Below, one piece after another: positions 52,573 through 64,000 of a stretch of 64,000 bases of DNA. The stretch covers positions 50,921,707 to 50,985,706 of the forward strand of contig OX439128.1 in NCBI GenBank assembly GCA_949318235.1, in the 5' to 3' direction. The notes under the pieces are model-generated. The model saw only the letters and a list, made by a program, of their open reading frames with translations. It ran no database searches and had not been told where the DNA came from. Source of the stretch: Ecdyonurus torrentis. Its lineage: Eukaryota > Arthropoda > Insecta > Ephemeroptera > Heptageniidae. Within the stretch, counting starts at the first letter, position 1; the number at the start of each line of letters is the position of its first letter. A program made the position numbers and the translations under genes.

Positions 52573-52883
52573 TGCTAGCAAGTTTTTTACTAAACTATGT
52601 CACTCTTCACTATGATAAGACCCTTGCTGGTTTCTATACTACAATACTTTTCTTTCAAATTTATCATACCTAATAACTGCAATGCATTATTTTTCTTAAT
52701 ATCTAATTCCATGTAATGTTTTGTTTTGTCCAGGTGGTCCACATTGACGACTATGTGACTCTGGTCAGAACTGCACTGGAGCTGGTGAAAGCAGAGTACC
52801 CTCCTGGTCCACTGAAAGACAGCGAGATTGATAAGTACAATGCTACCCTCATGTCTTTCGAGCAAAACCAATATAAGATTTGA
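47612..52883 (+). CDS. p53-family transcription factor B (tandem copy 2; 6 exons, 306 aa)
   Basis: Second p53-family DNA-binding factor, a tandem paralogue of the gene at 35339. Exons: 47612-47622, 48855-49014, 49688-49880, 50600-50816, 51602-51791, 52734-52883; intron phases 2,0,1,2,0, identical to copy A. The 11-base first exon (ATG AGC CAA CA) joins to give MSQQSDYVDDSDFMFF, a short acidic and aromatic N-terminus that could be a minimal activation motif. Zinc ligands are C108-PN-H111, C172 and C176. Arginines matching human R175, R248, R249, R273 and R280 are R107, R182, R183, R206 and R213. The L3 loop has full length, but Ser184 replaces the proline after the two arginines. A linker of about 43 residues leads to a 49-residue C-terminal domain starting VHIDDYVTL with a helix behind it. 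Exon 4 shares by hand count about 43 of 71 residues with copy A. Expression of both copies is not shown by sequence alone. Confidence 0.92.
48378..48490. mobile_element. MITE family 2, copy 4, p53 B intron 1
   Basis: TTCTGTTCGTAAACCCTGTT to CAAGGTTTACGAGCAGCATT, in the opposite orientation to copy 3 (the block AAAAAATGCGCATTCCATTT comes first). It lies in the first intron of p53 B. Confidence 0.85.
48636..48770. repeat. 135-bp MITE with 26-bp perfect terminal inverted repeats, p53 B intron 1
   Basis: Ends 48636-48661 and 48745-48770 are exact reverse complements beginning TACAGTCAACCGGGG. A TA followed by CAGT at each end is the pattern of Tc1/mariner-type non-autonomous elements, with TA as the target duplication. 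The spacer of 83 bases has no coding signal. It ends 84 bases before exon 2. Confidence 0.85.
49495..49611. repeat. Short foldback, p53 B intron 2
   Basis: CACCTTGAACAAAAAAGTTG at the left pairs with AACTTTTTTTGTTCAAGGTG at the right around ATCAACTTTGATATC. It is a shortened relative of the inner foldback at 36592-36903, which lies in the equivalent intron of p53 A. Confidence 0.8.
51275..51560. repeat. Degenerate foldback, p53 B intron 4
   Basis: AAGGATAGGAAAACTAACAA..GCGCCTTATCACA near the left and ..CAGGATCTTCACCTATC near the right resemble the family at 45496-45835. The arms are heavily diverged, and the block AGGTGAAGATCTTGATAGCA is mirrored. Confidence 0.5.
52076..52667. repeat. Foldback element with nested inverted repeat, p53 B intron 5
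   Basis: Outer ends TATGATAAATTTGAAA..GAAACCAGCAAGAGCC and ..CCCTTGCTGGTTTC..TTTATCATA belong to the 45496-45835 family. Inside, about 52258-52455 is a second inverted repeat (CTATACTGAGAATGTCAGAT mirrored; CTGGGTGAAG..CTGCAGAACTA mirrored). A T-run of about 42 bases lies at 52530-52571. The element ends about 65 bases before exon 6. Confidence 0.75.
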
Positions 52884-53031
52884 GCATATCATGTGTCCTC
52901 AATTTTATGATTTACTGTGCAGTTTTACAGTATTTTATGTCAATTATTTTTTAGTTGTATTTTATATTGTATGGAGTAACAAACTTCTTGGATGCCAATA
53001 ACTTTATTTTAGCTCAATTTAATTGAAAGAC

Positions 53032-53244
53032 TATATGGCTGCATCCCAAATTCACCCCCTAGAATAAGACATTAAACTCCTACTGCCCCTAGAAAGCGTT
53101 CATGTAGTCTCTAGGCCAAGTATGGTGTGCATCCGAAGCACACTAAGGATTTTGCTGTGGCCCTGCAATGTAGCCATCTTGATTTCCCCTCTTGCGCTTC
53201 TCACTTTTGTAGGACCAAGGTTGAATTTGGGACGCACCCTATAT
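53032..53244. repeat. MITE in the p53 B 3' flank
   Basis: Terminal inverted repeats read GCTGCATCCCAAATTCA at the left and, in reverse complement, GGTGCGTCCCAAATTCA at the right. The element spans about 210 bases beginning about 150 bases after the p53 B stop, so it probably sits in the 3' UTR. Confidence 0.7.
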
Positions 53245-54037
53245 AAAACCTTTTTTATATAATTACGAACTTAAAATTAAGAACTTTTGACTCGATTGTA
53301 TTCTGAAGTTTTTTTTTTTTTTTTTTTTTTTACGTAAATTTTATAACAATTCAAAATAAAATTTCAATTACTAGATAAATGGCTAGAAATTAAGTCTTGA
53401 AATTTTTTATAATTCACCTTGAGCAGAAAACTGCTTTTTTATACTAATAACTTTTTTCTACATATATTTTTGAAAACAATGTAGTTTTGTTTTGTTTTTA
53501 GTCTGAAAATTGGCATTATTAATGGGTTTTGTAATTGTGCACATTACAATTTCTGGGCATTTTGCTATGGTATTTTATGTAGTGACAAGATTACTATACA
53601 TTTCAAAATTGTGACACATTGGACTATTTGAGGTCCCTCTGTGAAATTCAAACCACTGCATGCTGATTTGCTTCTTGTGGTCATGTGACCTCCAACTATG
53701 GTGCTGATTGGCTTAAAGTTAAGTCTTAATGCTTTAATAATGCATCAAGTTCATGTCACAATCATTTGTAGTCCACCAATCTTGTTATAGTCATTTTCAA
53801 ACGATCATTTGACATGAAAGTGCATTAGTATGGTGGTCTTTATTTGTTCAGACTGTCTATCTTATATATCTCAATAGGGCTGTGTTTGTCTCATGTCAGA
53901 GCTACTAGATTTCACTGCATAATTTTTTTATAACATGGAATTAAATAAGCAACAAATATTAAAGAAAACTGAGTGTGTGGTAATTGATAATAAAAAGATT
54001 TGATAGTAATAGATTTCGAAAAATTGAGAAATGATAG

Positions 54038-54192
54038 TAATGAGCTTACACTGTCAGAGACGCCGTGGTGGAGAAAAATTTCTAACTCAAGTCGAAAGGA
54101 AATTTATAAGCATATGTAAGTGTCTACTTAGCATGCTTTTAAATTTTCTTTAGACCTGAGTTAGACCACAGGGTCCCTGTTAATGTAAGCTT
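54038..54192. repeat. Short copy of the GAGCTTACACTG foldback family
   Basis: GAGCTTACACTGTCAGAGAC at the left and ..TAATGTAAGCTT at the right, with AATTTCTAACTCAAGTCGAA mirrored by TAGACCTGAGTTAGA. It matches the tips of the 911-bp foldback at 39432-40342. Confidence 0.75.
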
Positions 54193-54570
54193 ATTACTGT
54201 CTCCCCCAATTTTTCCTGATCTACCTATGTATTTTACTATCAAATCGATTAAATAAGCAGTATAAGGAAAAAAATGCCATTCAAACCTATGGGCTATTGT
54301 TAATGTTTGACCTATACATTATGGTCAATGACTAGAGTTATTATTTTGTTTTCTTCTTTCTTATAATTAAATTTAAGCTCTACTAATTGACCTATACTAT
54401 GTGAAAATGCCAGTGTTATTTTATATTTATTGTTTTCCCCATCAAGCTGATGGTAAATTTGTTATTTTAATATTAGTATGAAAATAAATATTTTTTTAAA
54501 AATATTTAAAACAAAACAAACGATATTTAAACAAAGAAACAAGATATCTGTTACGTTTTGGAACAACTTT

Positions 54571-54576
54571 TTTATT
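54571..54576 (-). terminator. Candidate polyadenylation signal of HINT3
   Basis: TTTATT on the plus strand reads AATAAA on the minus strand about 345 bases past the HINT3 stop codon. Chance matches are common at this base composition. Confidence 0.25.
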
Positions 54577-54919
54577 ACTACAACTAAAGCAGTTTAACTA
54601 TAACAACAAGTTTAACAATTTTAAATTTGATATTAAAAATAAAATAATAAACTTGAATTTTTAAAACTAAATCACAACGATTTTAATTTAACATTACCTA
54701 TTTTCTTTTTCTTTTTTTTTTTCTTCTTATACTAATATTAGGCCTGCTTTTTTTTAATGAATTAAATAACATAATATTATATATATTATATATATATATA
54801 GAGAGAGAGAGAGAGTAAAATATAAAAAAATAGAAACTTAACAATAAAATGATTATTTAACTGATGAAAGGTGAAATGGTAAACAAACATGTTGTCTCCG
54901 CATTGTTGATGACCAACAT

Positions 54920-57900
54920 TTAAGTTGACAATCGCTGCATCACGTACTCAGGCTGTAACACAAAACCATAGTAATGAATTATTTTAGCCATTAAAATTAA
55001 ATTATGGGTGATATTGATTAAGGCGAGAAATCAGGTACTATGAGATTTGACTAAAAAGTTGTAAAGAAAGAAAAATCTAATTTTTTTTTACAATGATGTA
55101 TTAGAATAAGGTATCTTCTAAAATGTAAAATTTGGGGGGGGGGGGGGGGGGTCACCATGCTAGATTTTAAATTATGATTTTTTTTTTAAATTTTAGTCTC
55201 ATAAGAGCCCATGCTAATTTCATTAATTATTTTCTCTCTTATCTGATGGTCATGAGCTGTAAAAATTTTATTATAGGCAGCTGTTACTATGTAACTTTCA
55301 AATGGCATCATGAAGTTTTGAAGTTTTCTTTTTAGATTTTGAGATGCAAGCCATCTGAATACAACCCTTATATAAAACTAACCATGAAAACATTGATGTT
55401 GCGTTAGTTGATTGATAAAAAAGATTTGAAAGATTAAACATAAGTATACTCGACTCAAAAAACCTCAGTCGATTTAAATTGGGCATGCCTAAAGTATCGC
55501 TCATTGTCACATTTGAGGAGAAAAGGAGCATGCTCTTTAGTGATCTAATTATAAATATTAATTAATACATGGTAATAAAAAAATGGATCAGTTAGAATAT
55601 GCATTGAGAAGTTATTTTTTGTGAACTTAATGTGAAATTATAAAGGGAGAGGGTAGAAAAAAAAACATATCAAAGTTGTTCCGCTATACAGGTTGATGTT
55701 CACTTGAACTTTAAAAAAATTGTCGGATTGACCCCAAATGTTGGATTTTTTCCATTTCAGGACATTTTGGACATTTGCAGCAATAAATATTTTTCAAGGT
55801 CAAGTGGACATAGCATCAATGGACAAATAAAGGAACAACTGTTTTGAGGGTGACTTTAAGCGATTTCAGTCACATCTGCTTTGGTTTCTACTTACTATAC
55901 ATGCGCAGTACATTGAAATGGAAGTGGATGTGAGCAAAATCGCTTATAAACAGCCTCAAAACAGTTGTTCCTTTATTAGTTAATAAACATAATATTGAGA
56001 CATGTAAAATTGAATTATTTCATCATATTAAGCAAAACATTGTAATTGATAGTACAACTTTTGTAATTAATAATAATAAGCCTTATTATTATTATTTTTT
56101 TTAATTGCTGCAAGTTAAGTGATCACAATTTTTTGCTTATAGAAAACTACACTTGCAACAATTAATAACAGTTGTGTAATGATTCAGTTTCTTACCGACA
56201 CAAACCACCAGGAGTTGTCCCTGAAAATCTGCTTAGCCATGAATCCCATGGAACTTGCGGGAGCAATGGCATGCATGTGCAGATGAGAAATTGTGTGGAA
56301 TGGTGGCCAGTGAAACCCGAATCTGAAAACAAGACCATTAAAACAATATTTTATGTACAGTATCAGCAGTCTTGAAACATTCAGTAGCAATGTAAGTGGA
56401 TGATAATTGTTCCTGTCTTCCTTGGTATGTTAATTTGGAGATTGTCATATTTAAAAACTGGCTTTCTGAGTTCAGTCTGAGTTCAGTCTATTATCTAACC
56501 CTCTCCGTTTAAAATATTTCTCCATGCTCAACTGGGTTCCCATATTTGATAGAATTATTCTAATGTACACTCCTCCCAAATAAATCTGACCTTAGCGTGC
56601 ATGTCTCCAAACGTTATATAATATATATGGGGAAAATTTAACGCAGCCAGTCAGATTAATTTGGGAGGAGCGTACACACACGTTTTTGATAATATTTTTG
56701 GACCTTTTAAATTCAGCTAATGTTTTTTTCAAAAAAAAAAAAATAATAATAATAATAATAATGGTAAAATATATTATCACAATCATGTCTACAATAAATT
56801 CTATAGTAAAGGTGGCTATCAGACAGACTATTATTGTGTTGATTATCATATCTGCATACCTTGCATCTGCCAGGTCAGCTCCTTGTTCCTGCAGCATTTG
56901 CTTTCCCAGCTCCATAAGTCGCTCAACTACAACACACAAACATGCAGTTAATTAAACATGCAGTCTAGTAAGGTATTATTTTGACTGGTGACCCATACTC
57001 TATAGAGGTCATGTCCCTAGGTCATATTCTGGGACATACATCATTACCATTGTGTCTTAGAAATATATGACCTACTTACCAGAGCATGTCACAAAGGTCA
57101 TGTTACAAGTCACTAGTTCAAATACTTATATTTATATTGTTGTATACTCGCCTATATGCTTCTGATCTGGTGTAAGTGTTTTAACATTCGGAATGTGTTG
57201 CTTGGTGACGATCAGCAAGTGGTGTTGAGCTGCGGGCTTGATGTCGGAGAACACCACGTACTCCTCANNNNNNNNNNNNNNNNNNNNNNNNNNNNNNNNN
57301 NNNNNNNNNNNNNNNNNNNNNNNNNNNNNNNNNNNNNNNNNNNNNNNNNNNNNNNNNNNNNNNNNNNNNNNNNNNNNNNNNNNNNNNNNNNNNNNNNNNN
57401 NNNNNNNNNNNNNNNNNNNNNNNNNNNNNNNNNNNNNNNNNNNNNNNNNNNNNNNNNNNNNNNNNNNACTCCTCATCCTATAGAGCAAAATAAATAACAA
57501 ATATAAGGAGAGGGGTCATATATAATATACAGATCTTGATTTTGACTATTGTCATCATACTTCATAATTTTAAAGCTTATTATGCCAGTTACCACTGTTG
57601 AAAATTTCAGTGTTACTGGTGTTGATTTTTTTTTTTTTTTTTAATAAATATTCCTCTCTTCCCCCCCCCCCCCCCCCCCCCCAATACGTAAAATGTACTT
57701 CTTTTATATTTTCCCATCCTCTTTGCAGTATATTTCTCATAAAACCCTCAAGACATTGTCCCACAATACTAATGGATGAGATATTAGGTGACCCCTGCGC
57801 TTTTCCCACGTACCTTTACCCATAACCTCCATTAGAAAAAAAAAATCATAATGTTGCAGCTGACCACTGCCAATTTGCCATTTCTCATTTTAATTAATTA

Positions 57901-58218
57901 ACCTGGTTAATTGACGTAATAAATGTGTCATTATGTTTGCTTTAAGTAATAACCAACAAAAAATAGTTATTTTGAGCTCATAAACTAAAGATATTGAGCT
58001 CAAAAGTTAGCAAATCTGATAAGACTGGGACATCTCGATGCAAATTTTATCAGTGCAAAATGACGCTGCATATTTGGCATGATTTCTAAGTTACCTTACT
58101 TCAAATGCAACTCGCTATAGCTCATAAATATTCACTATGATTAACTTACTTGAAAGAACACCCTGTTACTCTCTTGCCCGTCGTAAATTCTGCAAAATGT
58201 GCATTTGCTTCTGTCCAT
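54920..58218 (-). CDS. HINT3: HINT3-like histidine triad nucleotide-binding protein (5 exons, 137 aa)
   Basis: HIT-superfamily nucleotide hydrolase; human HINT3 cleaves adenosine 5'-phosphoramidates and acyl-adenylates in the cytoplasm and nucleus. Minus-strand exons: 58218-58150, then one split by the N gap (57477-57476, then 57259-57152 after removing an 8-base overlap), 56926-56860, 56322-56196, 54952-54920. Phases are 0,1,2,0. Residues 1-23 carry the CTFC zinc-type pair (C6, C9). Residues 24-62 contain VVFSDIKPAAQHH and KQHIPNVKTL, typical of HINT3. FGFHWPPFHTISHLHMHAIA gives the HxHxH triad at H98, H100 and H102. The C-terminus PEYVMQRLST matches the HINT3 ending. The start is the first ATG after an in-frame TGA. 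The third intron boundary uses a GC donor. The length is below human HINT3 (182) because of a shorter N-terminus. It is convergent with p53 B. Confidence 0.9.
55444..55535. mobile_element. MITE family 4, truncated copy
   Basis: Matches the left two-thirds of the element at 1754 (TATACTCGACTCAAAAAACC, AAGTATCGCTCATTGTCACA, TTTGAGGAGAA), then diverges. The right terminus is missing. Confidence 0.8.
55820..55985. mobile_element. MITE family 3, copy 3
   Basis: AAAGGAACAACTGTTTTGAG at the left mirrored by CCTCAAAACAGTTGTTCCTT at the right. The core has ATGCGCAGTACATTGAAATG. Confidence 0.9.
57268..57467. other. Assembly gap of exactly 200 N inside HINT3 exon 2
   Basis: The run of N has the same eight bases, ACTCCTCA, on both sides (57260-57267 and 57468-57475). 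Merging the two copies restores an open, in-frame exon and a normal TATAG acceptor, so no real sequence appears to be missing. Confidence 0.9.
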
Positions 58219-58336
58219 CGTTTCAATTTTGCCGGAACACAGACAATATCGCAGCTGATCTCATTATATCGATATTTTTACTTGTACGATTGTTATATAA
58301 ATTGCCCAAATATTCCAATCGATATCTGTATGCAGA

Positions 58337-60140
<1,804 letters not shown>

Positions 60141-60887
60141 TTAGTAAATTTCTTCCAGGGTGTGCTCGTAAGCTTCAGTGACTTGTGTCACATCTACATC
60201 ACAGATAGGACATTTGTGCACTTGCTGCAAGGGATGGCAGACCCTACAGATGAGGTGGTTGCAAGGTTCCACCAGAGCTGGCTTATTTTGATGACATTCT
60301 GGACACGAGTAGTGAACTTTCTTTTCTTTTTCCAACAATTCGTCTTTTAACCTCGCCTCGTCTCGCATTAACTTCTCTCTCAACTGGACTGCTAACTCAT
60401 ATTTGCAATCCGTGGCTGTAAAATTAGCGTAACCAACCAGACTTTCATCAAGTAGTTTCTTTGGTTCTTGAGAAAGTAAGAAAATCGAATTCCACATACT
60501 CTGAGAAAACTTAAGTGGTTCTTTACTATTTTCACCTTTGTGTTGCATCACGTCTATGTAATTGAACGTGCACGTGCATGGCACGTTCTTGCAACCCAGT
60601 GGACTTTGCTGTAACTTAGGAACCTTTTTATGTCTAGTCGATCCAGTATGTGGATGATTAGGGTAATTTTGTGGTCTTTTATCTGTGAGATAAACGGTCA
60701 AATGTACCAGACGTTCTTTCCGATCTCTTGCTTTATATCTCTGACCGTTAGAACGGAGAAAACGACGTAAAGTTGGTTTTTTCAAACTCATCACTGCATG
60801 TTTGTTTAGAGGTCTGCGACTTAAAATTCTTTTCTCCATTGGATTGCATGTTGCGTAAGTGATTACTTTTTGTTCGTAAAAAGGCAT
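60141..60887 (-). CDS. RING-finger protein, putative E3 ubiquitin ligase (248 aa, intronless)
   Basis: A single uninterrupted reading frame ending in a C3HC4 RING: C195-x2-C198-x10-C209-x-H211-x2-C214-x2-C217-x8-C226-x2-C229. RING domains of this kind recruit ubiquitin-conjugating enzymes, so E3 ligase activity is likely by family; the substrate is unknown. A charged helix likely to form a coiled coil (about 162-192, QLREKLMRDEARLKDELLEK) lies just before the RING. Residues 20-70 are very basic. A CTCTF cysteine cluster sits near the middle. The spacing is compact like IAP-type RINGs, but no BIR domain is present, and it does not show the MDM2 RING pattern. The start is uncertain: a second frame (60748-61026) overlaps the N-terminus, so a frameshift or an unseen upstream exon could change it. 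I cannot name an orthologue. A possible AATAAA lies about 95 bases downstream. Confidence 0.7.
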   Translation of the reverse strand: MPFYEQKVITYATCNPMEKRILSRRPLNKHAVMSLKKPTLRRFLRSNGQRYKARDRKERLVHLTVYLTDKRPQNYPNHPHTGSTRHKKVPKLQQSPLGCKNVPCTCTFNYIDVMQHKGENSKEPLKFSQSMWNSIFLLSQEPKKLLDESLVGYANFTATDCKYELAVQLREKLMRDEARLKDELLEKEKKVHYSCPECHQNKPALVEPCNHLICRVCHPLQQVHKCPICDVDVTQVTEAYEHTLEEIY

Positions 60888-61026
60888 CTTTGATTGAATT
60901 GATTATTTTATTATAATCTTGCTTACTGTGCTCCTCACATAAGAAAAACAACAACGCTCTGCTCACAACGGCTTCAAAACTTAAAACTGCTTTATCAAAA
61001 TTAATGAATTGTTGAATAATTTGCAT
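60748..61026 (-). other. Alternative-frame ORF overlapping the RING-gene N-terminus
   Basis: A 92-codon frame opens 139 bases upstream of the RING-protein ATG and overlaps its first 140 bases in a different frame. Its first part (about 50 residues with balanced, non-repetitive composition, containing FLCEEHSKQDYNKIINSIK) looks more protein-like than its tail. It may be the true N-terminus joined by a frameshift or small intron, or it may be chance. Confidence 0.3.
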
Positions 61027-64000
61027 TGTTGGTATATTTAATAGAGCTGCTGTAACGGGTGCTAATCAATGTCACAAGCGGTGCGAGAAAAGGAGAGGAA
61101 CCCCAAATGTAATATCTTATGAGAAAATCAGAGCATTATAGAAAAATTTAAATGCATTATATTATAGTGTTTTATGTACCAGTTATAATTTTTGCTTGCA
61201 ATTTTCTGACGATAAGTGATTTGCTAAATCACCCTTCATCCTTTTTGTTTTTTACTTTATTGCAGTGTATTTATTCATTTATTGCTATTTTATTTTATAT
61301 TATGATATAAAATAAAAGTATTTTTATCATGTGTATAGCTAAATTTAAAATTTACTGATGAATCATGGCTGCTAGAAAATACTAAGTTTAGTTACCCTAT
61401 TACAATATTATATAATATCTACAATATGATGAAAACAACAATAAATGCTGCAAATAAATTTATTATTATGTTTATGTATATATAGTAACAGTAACCTATT
61501 GCTTCCTTTTAAAATTAATTATTAGTTATTAATTATTTTAAAATTTTAGTATCACAATCAAAAAAAAAAAAAAAATTTTTTTTCTTCAATAATTTTACTT
61601 TAAAAATCAATGCTTAATTTTTAAGTTCATAATTCTCACTAATTTATATTTTTGAATAGAAATATTTTTGAGCTAACTGTATAACTTGGCGCCACGTTTA
61701 AGTTCCTATACTCTCTTCCTCGCTTGTACAGTGGCTCTACCTATAGATAGGGTAGTGTGGGTTGCCTACATATGGCGGGTGTGGGGCTCGGGTTGAAAAG
61801 TTGAAGAAGGACGTTCTTTCTAGGAGATTAAAATCGAAATATCCCTGAATCTCCACTTTGATCTCACACTTACTTTGCGAGGTACGTATCAATAAATATT
61901 GAAGATTGTCACTACGATATACACAGCTAATGTCGCTTACAGAGAACATACTTGGCAGTGGTATTTACGTTTGCGCTAAAATTAGATTCCCCTACATGTG
62001 CATGGCTCGCCTCAGCTTCTAACCTCTCTACTATCTAGTGGAGAACATTTATACAAATACCGTCAAAATACCATGTAAAAAAAAAATTGCATTTCAAAAA
62101 TTTCCTCACTAGTATATTTTCAAAGTCTTTTATTGCAAGCAAAAAAATCTATTAAACATTATCAAAAATTTAAATATATTTGTGTATATCTTTTTTCAGT
62201 GAAACGAACGAATAAATAAAAAATTAAACGAAATAAATTTCTCTGGTAAGTATTTGTTTTAAAAAAAAAAATTTTAGCATGAAATTTTATTTTTGCACAA
62301 AAAAATAACGTAATATTTATGAATCATAAAACATCCCAATATAATATAAGGTGCTATAAATAACTCCCAATCCTACTGCAAATATGTTTTTATGAATGTA
62401 AAACGTTGTTCATTTGTTTCCCGCTTGTTCATATCATTATATATTATTGCAATAATTTATTAGTCTGGCTATACCAATTCCATTATTTTATAATTGATCT
62501 ATTAATAATATCTATAAGGAAATTATATATAATATATAAGAATGGTCTCAGATATTATTATTATTGAAGGGCGTTATTAAATTGTACATTAGAACAAATT
62601 AAGAGCTATACTCGCTGCTCATCACAGGATGCAAAATATGTATATGTTCTCCGATGACGTCACTTGTTAGTTTGGAGCTTACCTAATGTGTAGACTACAC
62701 TTTAATATAATATCACGCTACTGAACGTACTTAGTACATGTGCTGTTTTCAACTATAAAGGTCTATTCACATGATGATATTACTGTGACAGAAAAATAAA
62801 TAACTTTAATTTTATTTATTTTATTTTATTATTAATTTTTTTTTTATTGAGAAATTTGTAATTTGAACACTTATTTTTCTGTTGCGGTGACAATTTAATA
62901 GAAAAAAAATATACTTTTTATAAAGATAGCTTAATTTTCCTGTCGCGACGAAAAAAAAAAAAAAGAAGTTTATTGCATTTCTTCTGTATGAATTTTTACC
63001 TTTAAAAATTGAGCTTAATTTGTTTCCGTAATGTGGCGTATTGGTGGAGCAAGCTAGCCATTATTAGTTATTTAGTTAACGTAAGTAGTTATTGGTGGAG
63101 TAGTGAATAACATTGCTCAGCATAGGGCAAACTTTGGGAAATCAGTTAATTTTTTGTTATTATTATTTTTCTCACATACTTGCGAGATATACTAATTCAA
63201 CATATTTGCAGCATCAATGCTCTCAAAAATATTGCTTATTAGTATTTTTAAACTGGCAAAAATGATTTATTTTCCTATCACTATGTTATTGAGTGATCCA
63301 ACATAGCGTTGAAGACTTTAAAATGAATGCATACAACCTGTAGTCGACGCGGGAAAAGGATAGAGAGATCTAATTATCCTAACAAATTACAAAACACCAC
63401 TTTTTTTTTCCAGAAAATTACTGCACCTAGGCTAGATTTTTTTTTTTAATACGCAGATACTAGATATTCTTGTACGTTTTGTATAAGCTATAATAAAATG
63501 AAAGAATATTTTGTCACCGGGTAGCATCAATTATATTTTAAGAAATATTCATCAGAGGTAACACCCAGTGAATACGCAAATCATCATGTGAATCCTCCTT
63601 AAACTGCGTGACTACATGTAACAACCTTATATATTTACAACAAGCTCACAGCAGGTTATAACAGACTTAAAAAGTTTAATGTTCTAATATTAGTTTCTTT
63701 AAGTTTAATCAGACAAATTTACACGTGACGATGAGGTAGAAAATAAGCTTTCATTTTTACGTCGCACTTTGTCACAATCGCTTGTGAATCGTAATATTTA
63801 TTTACTTATTATCTTATTATCCTTGCATCCGATGCATTGTTGACAATACAAAGTTTTTAATTTATTACATTTTCAATATAAAATTACACTTGTAATGCAA
63901 GTAGTTGCAATGACAATTATATTGCACTTATATACATAAATTAAGAGAATGGAGGTTATCGGTTTAAAAAATTCTCTTAAAAAATTTCTATGGCTTAAAA
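61027..64000. other. Region upstream of the RING gene
   Basis: AT-rich, with a somewhat more complex stretch at 61685-62040 (GTAGTGTGGGTTGCCTACAT, CGGGTGTGGGGCTCGG) of unknown nature, and MITE family 1 copy 5. No supported coding sequence. Confidence 0.55.
63092..63341. mobile_element. MITE family 1, copy 5 (5' truncated)
   Basis: Lacks the left terminus but retains AGTGAATAACATTGCTCAGC, GCATCAATGCTCTCAAAAAT and AAACTGGCAAAAATGA, ending near GCATACAACCTGTAG. Confidence 0.75.

Noticed and set aside
57132..57500. ORFs made mostly of X
   Set aside because: They read through the N gap. Only the flanking HINT3 exon portions are real.
60141..60320. RING protein as an MDM2 orthologue
   Set aside because: The cysteine/histidine order is C3HC4 with an internal C-x-H. 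MDM2 has a C2H2C4 pattern, and no p53-binding or acidic domain is visible.

Overview
The window is eukaryotic. It is strongly AT-rich and full of long (TA)n, (GA)n/(CT)n and poly-A/poly-T tracts. Four genes can be supported: three split by many introns and one that looks intronless. Gene content (an orphan class C GPCR of the bride-of-sevenless/GPRC5 kind, short p53 proteins, a HINT3-type enzyme) together with the repeat style suggests an arthropod or another invertebrate. That placement is inference; no diagnostic marker is present. All intron boundaries were worked out by hand from splice sites, reading-phase continuity and family similarity. No alignment or search was run.

Layout. 1-22,245: no convincing gene; simple repeats and at least six dispersed or inverted-repeat (MITE-like) families. 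22,246-29,649 (+): a 7-exon, 584-residue class C GPCR. 29,650-35,338: 3' UTR and intergenic DNA with one MITE copy and a small dyad tandem repeat. 35,339-42,098 (+): p53-like gene A, 6 exons, 328 residues. 42,099-47,611: intergenic, dense in foldback repeats. 47,612-52,883 (+): p53-like gene B, 6 exons, 306 residues, with the same intron phases as A. 54,920-58,218 (-): a 5-exon, 137-residue HINT3-like gene, convergent with p53 B, containing a 200-N assembly gap that looks artefactual. 60,141-60,887 (-): an intronless ORF ending in a C3HC4 RING finger. 61,027-64,000: no gene seen; one more MITE copy.

The most notable content is the tandem p53 pair. Both copies keep the four zinc ligands and the main DNA-contact arginines, and both end in a short domain starting with a D-F/Y-V-T-L strand like that of the p53 tetramerisation domain. 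They differ in the L3 loop, the N-terminus and the linker. Each has a perfect palindrome (81 bp and 60 bp) roughly 190-230 bp upstream of its start codon. Their introns and the DNA between them hold a cluster of long foldback elements (340-910 bp) not seen in the first 35 kb.
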